A stretch of DNA of 64,000 nt. Origin: Raineyella fluvialis. GTDB lineage: Bacteria > Actinomycetota > Actinomycetes > Propionibacteriales > Propionibacteriaceae. Under the pieces are notes generated by a model that was not told the DNA's origin, searched no databases, and worked only from the letters and a program-made list of their open reading frames with translations. Of this stretch, positions 60,280 through 64,000 are shown piece by piece; positions within the stretch are counted from its first letter, which is position 1; every line of letters begins with the position of its first letter. The translations under genes were made by a program, and so were the position numbers. Where the stretch lies: positions 2,790,001 to 2,854,000 of the forward strand of contig NZ_CP045725.1 of assembly GCF_009646095.1 (NCBI RefSeq), in the 5' to 3' direction.

Positions 60280-60705
60280 ATGCTCCGGACGAGTGCCTGC
60301 GTGACCGCCGAGACGCTGGCGGTTGACGATCTCCTGCGTGCCGTCGCCGACCCCGCGGTCGGCGGGGTCGGGATGTTCGTCGGGCTGGTCCGCGACCACG
60401 ATCCGGCCGGTCCCGCCTCGACCGTGAGCTGGCTGGAGTACTCCGCCCATCCCAGTGCCGAGGCCACCCTGGCCGCTCTGGTCGCCGAGGTCGCCGAGGC
60501 GTACGACGCCCTGGTGGCGCGGGCCGAGCATCGGGTCGGCCGGCTTGGCGTGGGTGACGTCGCGGTCACCGTCGCTGTCGGCGCCGCCCACCGCGCCCCC
60601 GCGTTGGAGGCGTGTCAGGTCCTGATCGACCGGATCAAGACCGAGGTGCCCATCTGGAAACGCCAGGCCTTCGACGACGGTGTGACCGGCTGGGTCGGTC
60701 TGTGA
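60280..60705 (+). CDS. moaE: Molybdopterin synthase catalytic subunit MoaE
   Basis: This is a 141-residue subunit that inserts sulfur, supplied by thiocarboxylated MoaD, into cyclic pyranopterin phosphate. GGVGMFVGLVRDHDPA, LEYSAHPSAEATL, the HRVGRLGVGDVAV segment and the C-terminal IKTEVPIWKRQ, with the catalytic lysines, are all present. MoaD is not in the window. Its stop overlaps the next gene start (GTGA). Confidence 0.93.
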   Translation: MLRTSACVTAETLAVDDLLRAVADPAVGGVGMFVGLVRDHDPAGPASTVSWLEYSAHPSAEATLAALVAEVAEAYDALVARAEHRVGRLGVGDVAVTVAVGAAHRAPALEACQVLIDRIKTEVPIWKRQAFDDGVTGWVGL

Positions 60706-61829
60706 ATCCGCGGGAGACCGGGCCGCGCCACCGGCGGCGGTCTCTTCCCGGTCGTGCCGCCGCTCGGCTGCGCCGCGTGTTCGGCGGGACCCCGACGACG
60801 ACGGCTGCCGCGGCCGCGACCTTCGTGGTGCTGGCCATGGTGCTGGCGCTGGTGCCGGTGCCGTACGTGACCTGGAGCCCGGGTCGTACGGCCGACGTAC
60901 TCGGTCCCGCGGCCTCCGGGCAGGGGGAGGCCATCTCCATCTCCGGTCTGGCGACCCACCCGACGCGGGGCCAGCTGCGGCTGACCACTGTCGCGGTGAC
61001 CCGGGCGGATTCCCGGATCACCCTGCCGGCCGCCCTGGCGGCCGAGTGGTTGCCGTGGCGTGAGGTCCTGCCGCGAGCCGCTGTCTATGCGCCCGGCACC
61101 ACCGATCAGCAGAGCACCACCGAGGGCACCAGGATGATGGACACCGCGCAGCAGTCGGCCGTCGCGGCGGGGCTGCGCAGCGCGGGGGTCACGGTCACCG
61201 AGGTGACGCAGGTCGTCGGGGTCACCAACGGATCGCCGGCCGACGGTCGTCTCGAACCCGGTGACACGATCACCCGGATCGATGGGGCGCCCGTCACGGC
61301 ACCGGCGGACCTCACCGCGCGGATCAGGGCCCATCACGTGGGCGACACCGTCCGCCTCGGCGTCCGGAGGGCGGGGACCGAGCAGGAGGTCACCGTTCCT
61401 ACCGTCGCCGCCTCCGGCGCCCCGACCCGCCCGATGATCGGGGCCAGCGTCGGCGTGGGGTACGAGCATCCCGGCACGGTCACCTTCGGTATCGACCCCG
61501 GCATCGGCGGACCGAGCGCCGGGCTGGTGTTCGCCCTCGCCATCCATGACCGCCTGACGACCGGGGACCTCACCGGCGGCCGCGTCATCGCGGCGACGGG
61601 GACCATCGATGCGGACGGCAGGGTCGGATCGATCGGCGGTCTGCCCTCCAAGGTGGCCGGTGCCCGATCGGCCGGGGCCGCGCTGTTCCTGATCCCGGCC
61701 GGCAACTGCGACGAGACGGTCGGTCTGCACACGGATATGCCCCTGGTGCCGGTGGACACCCTCCAGCAGGCGATCGACATCCTGTCGCGGCCGGACACGC
61801 CGACCGCCGACCTACCCCACTGCTCCTGA
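60702..61829 (+). CDS. Membrane-anchored PDZ and Lon-like (S16) serine protease
   Basis: This is a 375-residue protein of the Rv3194c type. It has one N-terminal membrane helix (about residues 35-58), a PDZ domain (about 150-235: VVGVTNGSPADGRLEPGDTI), and a C-terminal Lon S16 proteolytic domain. The catalytic Ser is in GGPSAGLVFAL and the Lys in GGLPSKVAGA, so the Ser-Lys dyad looks intact. The protease domain should face outward. It is coupled to moaE by a 4-base overlap, as well as neighbouring DUF2342 and UPF0182, the same group as in Mycobacterium (Rv3195, Rv3194c, Rv3193c). Confidence 0.88.
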   Translation: MNPRETGPRHRRRSLPGRAAARLRRVFGGTPTTTAAAAATFVVLAMVLALVPVPYVTWSPGRTADVLGPAASGQGEAISISGLATHPTRGQLRLTTVAVTRADSRITLPAALAAEWLPWREVLPRAAVYAPGTTDQQSTTEGTRMMDTAQQSAVAAGLRSAGVTVTEVTQVVGVTNGSPADGRLEPGDTITRIDGAPVTAPADLTARIRAHHVGDTVRLGVRRAGTEQEVTVPTVAASGAPTRPMIGASVGVGYEHPGTVTFGIDPGIGGPSAGLVFALAIHDRLTTGDLTGGRVIAATGTIDADGRVGSIGGLPSKVAGARSAGAALFLIPAGNCDETVGLHTDMPLVPVDTLQQAIDILSRPDTPTADLPHCS

Positions 61830-61847
61830 CGTCCCGAGGAGGACCTG

Positions 61848-62390
61848 ATGAGCCAGCCCGAACCGCCCCGCGACACCGACGACGCCGCCGACGCCCTGGT
61901 GGCCGCCCTGATGGAGATCGAGCGTCATGTCTCCACCCTCGGCTGGGACCAGCCGGCCCGGTTGTTCGCCCTGGTCCGTACGGCCGATCTCGTCGCCGCG
62001 GAGCCCCACCTCGCCGACGCCCTGGATGCCGAGCACCGGCCCGCCGACGCGCTCAGCTCGATCGAGCAGGACACCTGGCATGCCGGGGAGGACGTCGTGC
62101 AGGCGCTGCAGGAGATCGCCTGGCCCGACACCGTGGAGGGGTGCGCGCTGGCGATCGAGCGGGCCTTCCTGCCCTCCGATGCCGAGGCCGACATCCCCGA
62201 GGACCCCGAGGAGGCGGCCCGCTACGTCGCTGAGCATCCGCGCCGTCAGGACATCCGGGTGGTGGCCGGAGTGCTGCGGTCCGGACAGCAGCAGAGCCTT
62301 GCCCGGCTCGCCAGCGATCCCGGCGATCTGCTCGGGGGACGCGACCTGGCTCCTGGGCTCTCGGAGCTTCTCAGCCGCACCCTGCGCTGA
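61848..62390 (+). CDS. PPA1309-family hypothetical protein
   Basis: This is a 180-residue acidic cytoplasmic protein matching the small actinobacterial family named after Cutibacterium PPA1309. It contains LGWDQPARLFALVRTADLV, LSSIEQDTW, the block IAWPDTVEGCALAIERAFLP and QDIRVVAGVLRSGQQQSL. Function is unknown. A strong GAGGAGG site precedes ATG 61848. It follows the PDZ protease by 18 bases and is probably in the same operon. Confidence 0.78.
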   Translation: MSQPEPPRDTDDAADALVAALMEIERHVSTLGWDQPARLFALVRTADLVAAEPHLADALDAEHRPADALSSIEQDTWHAGEDVVQALQEIAWPDTVEGCALAIERAFLPSDAEADIPEDPEEAARYVAEHPRRQDIRVVAGVLRSGQQQSLARLASDPGDLLGGRDLAPGLSELLSRTLR

Positions 62391-62509
62391 GCCGGGGGCC
62401 GTTGCCTCCTTCCCCGTAGGATGGGGGCGCCGCACCTCGACCGTCCCCGGCCGTCCCCGGATCCCGTTCCCCCCGTTTCTCGTCCCGCCCGCGAACAAGG
62501 AAGTGTCAC

Positions 62510-64000
62510 GTGAGCACCGCCTCTCCGGCCCGACCCCGGCGCAAGCCGCACCCGCTGCTGATCACCCTGGTCGCGATGGCGGTACTGCTCGTGCTGCTCG
62601 CGGTGACGGCCAACGTCTGGACCGACTTCCTGTGGTACCGCGCCCTGGGGTACTCCGCGGTGTTCACCACCCGGTTGCTCACCGAGGGCGTGCTGTTCGC
62701 CCTCGGGTTCCTCATCATGAGCGGGTTGGTCATCGGCAACGGCCTGGTCGCCCTGCGGCTGCGTCCGCGGACCCGGCCGACGGCCCACAGCAGCCTGCTG
62801 GAGAGCTACCGGCATGTGTTGTTCAGCGGCCGGTTCCGGGTGGTGCTGTACGTGTTCGGCGTGATCCTGGGGTTCTTCGGGGGATTCGGGATCTCGGGGA
62901 ACGTCGACACCGTGCTCGCCTGGCTGCATCGGACACCGTTCGGGGGTAACGAGGCAGGCTTCGGGCTCGACCCGGGGTTCTTTGTCTTCTCCTACCCGTT
63001 CTGGAAGATGGCGCTCACCTTCCTGATCACGTGCCTTGTCCTCAGTGGCCTGGTCGCCCTGGTGATCCACTACCTGTCCGGCGCGTTGCGTCTTGAACGG
63101 GGCGCGCGGTCCTCGGCGGGCGCCCAGGTGCACCTGTCGATCGTGATCGGTGTGATCCTGGTGGTGTACGCCGTGCTGCGGATCTTCGAGCGGTACGGAT
63201 TGCAGGTCGCCTCGAGCCAGTTGCTGACCGGCATCGGATACACCGATGACCACGTCCGCACGACGGCGCAGCTGATCCTGGCCGCGATCACCCTGGTCTG
63301 CGCGTTGCTCTTCTTCGCCAACGCGGCACTGCGCCGCTGGCGGATCCCGGTCGCCTCGATCGTCCTGCTCGTCCTCTCCGGGCTCATCCTCGGCCTCATC
63401 TACCCGGCGGTCGTCCAGGCCTTCTCGGTCAACCCGGACGAACCGGACAAGGAGAAGCCCTACATCGAGCGGCACATCGCGGCGACCCGCGCGGCCTACG
63501 GCGTGTCCGACGTCGGGGTCCAGGACTACACCGCGGTCACCAAGACCTCGCCGGGCCAGCTGCGCGCGGACGCCGAGGCACTGCCCGGCATCCGGCTGAT
63601 CGATCCCAAGGTGGTCGCGCCAGCGTACGAGCAGTTCCAGCAGGTGCGTGGCTTCTACCAGTTCCCGAAGACCCTCGACGTGGACCGTTACACCATCAAC
63701 GGCCAGGAGAGCGATGTCGTGGTGGCGGCCCGAGAGATCGACCTCACCGGGCTGGACTCGAAGAGCTGGAACAACATCCACACGGTCTACACCCACGGAT
63801 ACGGCATGGTCGCGGCCTACGGCAACCGCCGCCAGACCGAGGGCCAGCCCGACTGGATCGAGAAGGACATCCCCCCGACCGGGGCCCTGGGCGAGCAGCA
63901 GTCCCGGGTGTACTTCGGCCAACTCTTCACCAACTTCTCGATCGTGGGGGCGCCAGCGGGGTCGGGGCCGGTCGAGCTGGACACGCCCGGAGGCGGAGAC
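62510..64000 (+). CDS. UPF0182 integral membrane protein, N-terminal part
   Basis: The first 497 codons of a large membrane protein of the UPF0182 family (Rv3193c type) run off the right edge of the window. Seven hydrophobic segments occupy residues 10-310 (for example LLITLVAMAVLLVLLAV and VVLYVFGVILGFFGGFG). After these the soluble region opens with the family block YIERHIAATRAAYGV. The motifs RTPFG and FGLDPGFFVFSYPFW are also typical. GTG 62510 follows AAGGAA at 7 bases. Function is unknown. A TAGGAT -10-like element lies near 62417. Confidence 0.9.
   Translation, partial: MSTASPARPRRKPHPLLITLVAMAVLLVLLAVTANVWTDFLWYRALGYSAVFTTRLLTEGVLFALGFLIMSGLVIGNGLVALRLRPRTRPTAHSSLLESYRHVLFSGRFRVVLYVFGVILGFFGGFGISGNVDTVLAWLHRTPFGGNEAGFGLDPGFFVFSYPFWKMALTFLITCLVLSGLVALVIHYLSGALRLERGARSSAGAQVHLSIVIGVILVVYAVLRIFERYGLQVASSQLLTGIGYTDDHVRTTAQLILAAITLVCALLFFANAALRRWRIPVASIVLLVLSGLILGLIYPAVVQAFSVNPDEPDKEKPYIERHIAATRAAYGVSDVGVQDYTAVTKTSPGQLRADAEALPGIRLIDPKVVAPAYEQFQQVRGFYQFPKTLDVDRYTINGQESDVVVAAREIDLTGLDSKSWNNIHTVYTHGYGMVAAYGNRRQTEGQPDWIEKDIPPTGALGEQQSRVYFGQLFTNFSIVGAPAGSGPVELDTPGGGD

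Noticed and set aside
58382-60304. A 640-codon plus-strand frame opposite the DUF2342 gene
   Set aside because: It is antisense shadow. The minus strand has a typical DUF2342 protein with a good ribosome-binding site.
62246-63922. A 558-codon minus-strand frame opposite the UPF0182 gene
   Set aside because: The plus strand encodes a clear UPF0182 protein with membrane segments. The antisense frame has no recognisable domain.

Overview
The window is a high-GC actinobacterial chromosome segment, most likely from the Propionibacteriales (Propionibacteriaceae-like). The evidence is an MtrAB-LpqB two-component locus, a paired AdnA/AdnB helicase-nuclease, UvrD2 with a C-terminal HRDC domain, actinobacteria-restricted families (DUF3052, DUF3107, DUF6912, UPF0182, a PPA1309-type protein), many leaderless-type starts, and gene order close to the Mycobacterium aceE-ahpE, mtrA-secA and adnA-uvrD2 regions. 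No phage, insertion sequence or CRISPR array was seen. The window holds housekeeping genes with two accessory insertions.

Layout. 1-4.4 kb: partial aceE, DUF3052, an AhpE-like peroxiredoxin, tRNA-Val, a monooxygenase-fold protein, an esterase and a peptidase-E-like protein without its serine. 4.5-12.4 kb: prfB, ftsE-ftsX with a secreted M23 murein hydrolase, smpB, two membrane proteins, and tmRNA, so the SmpB and tmRNA partners of ribosome rescue lie 2.7 kb apart. 12.4-19.2 kb: a MauE-thioredoxin fusion, YqgE, mtrA-mtrB-lpqB and comF. 19.1-22.6 kb (minus strand): amt-glnB-glnD for ammonium uptake and nitrogen sensing. 22.9-31.1 kb: hpf, then gnd, a LacI regulator, a LarA-family gene divergent from uxaC-uxuB (hexuronate use), and a PPOX-fold protein. 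31.2-39.3 kb: secA, several small actinobacterial DUF genes, a PHP phosphoesterase, and a DEAD-box helicase followed by an alpha/beta hydrolase without its nucleophile. 39.4-57.3 kb: a dense DNA-end-processing island (adnA-adnB-nudC, then recC-recB-recD on the opposite strand, then uvrD2). 57.2-64 kb: an orphan E1-like/TOMM cyclodehydratase-type protein, a DUF2342 metalloprotease-like protein, moaE, a PDZ/Lon-like protease, a PPA1309-type protein and the start of a UPF0182 membrane protein.

A technical feature dominates annotation. At least 11 genes, including essential ones (secA, prfB), carry 13 apparent frameshifts. Each is repaired by adding one base to a short G or C run. This looks like homopolymer under-calling in the assembly rather than gene decay. 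Broken genes are therefore given here as single full-length features spanning the shift.

Points of biological interest are: AdnAB and RecBCD encoded side by side; three enzyme-family proteins lacking key catalytic residues; a GlnD without its ACT sensor domains; a 16-bp perfect palindrome overlapping the secA promoter; and a structured, DnaA-box-rich intergenic region upstream of the orphan cyclodehydratase-like gene.
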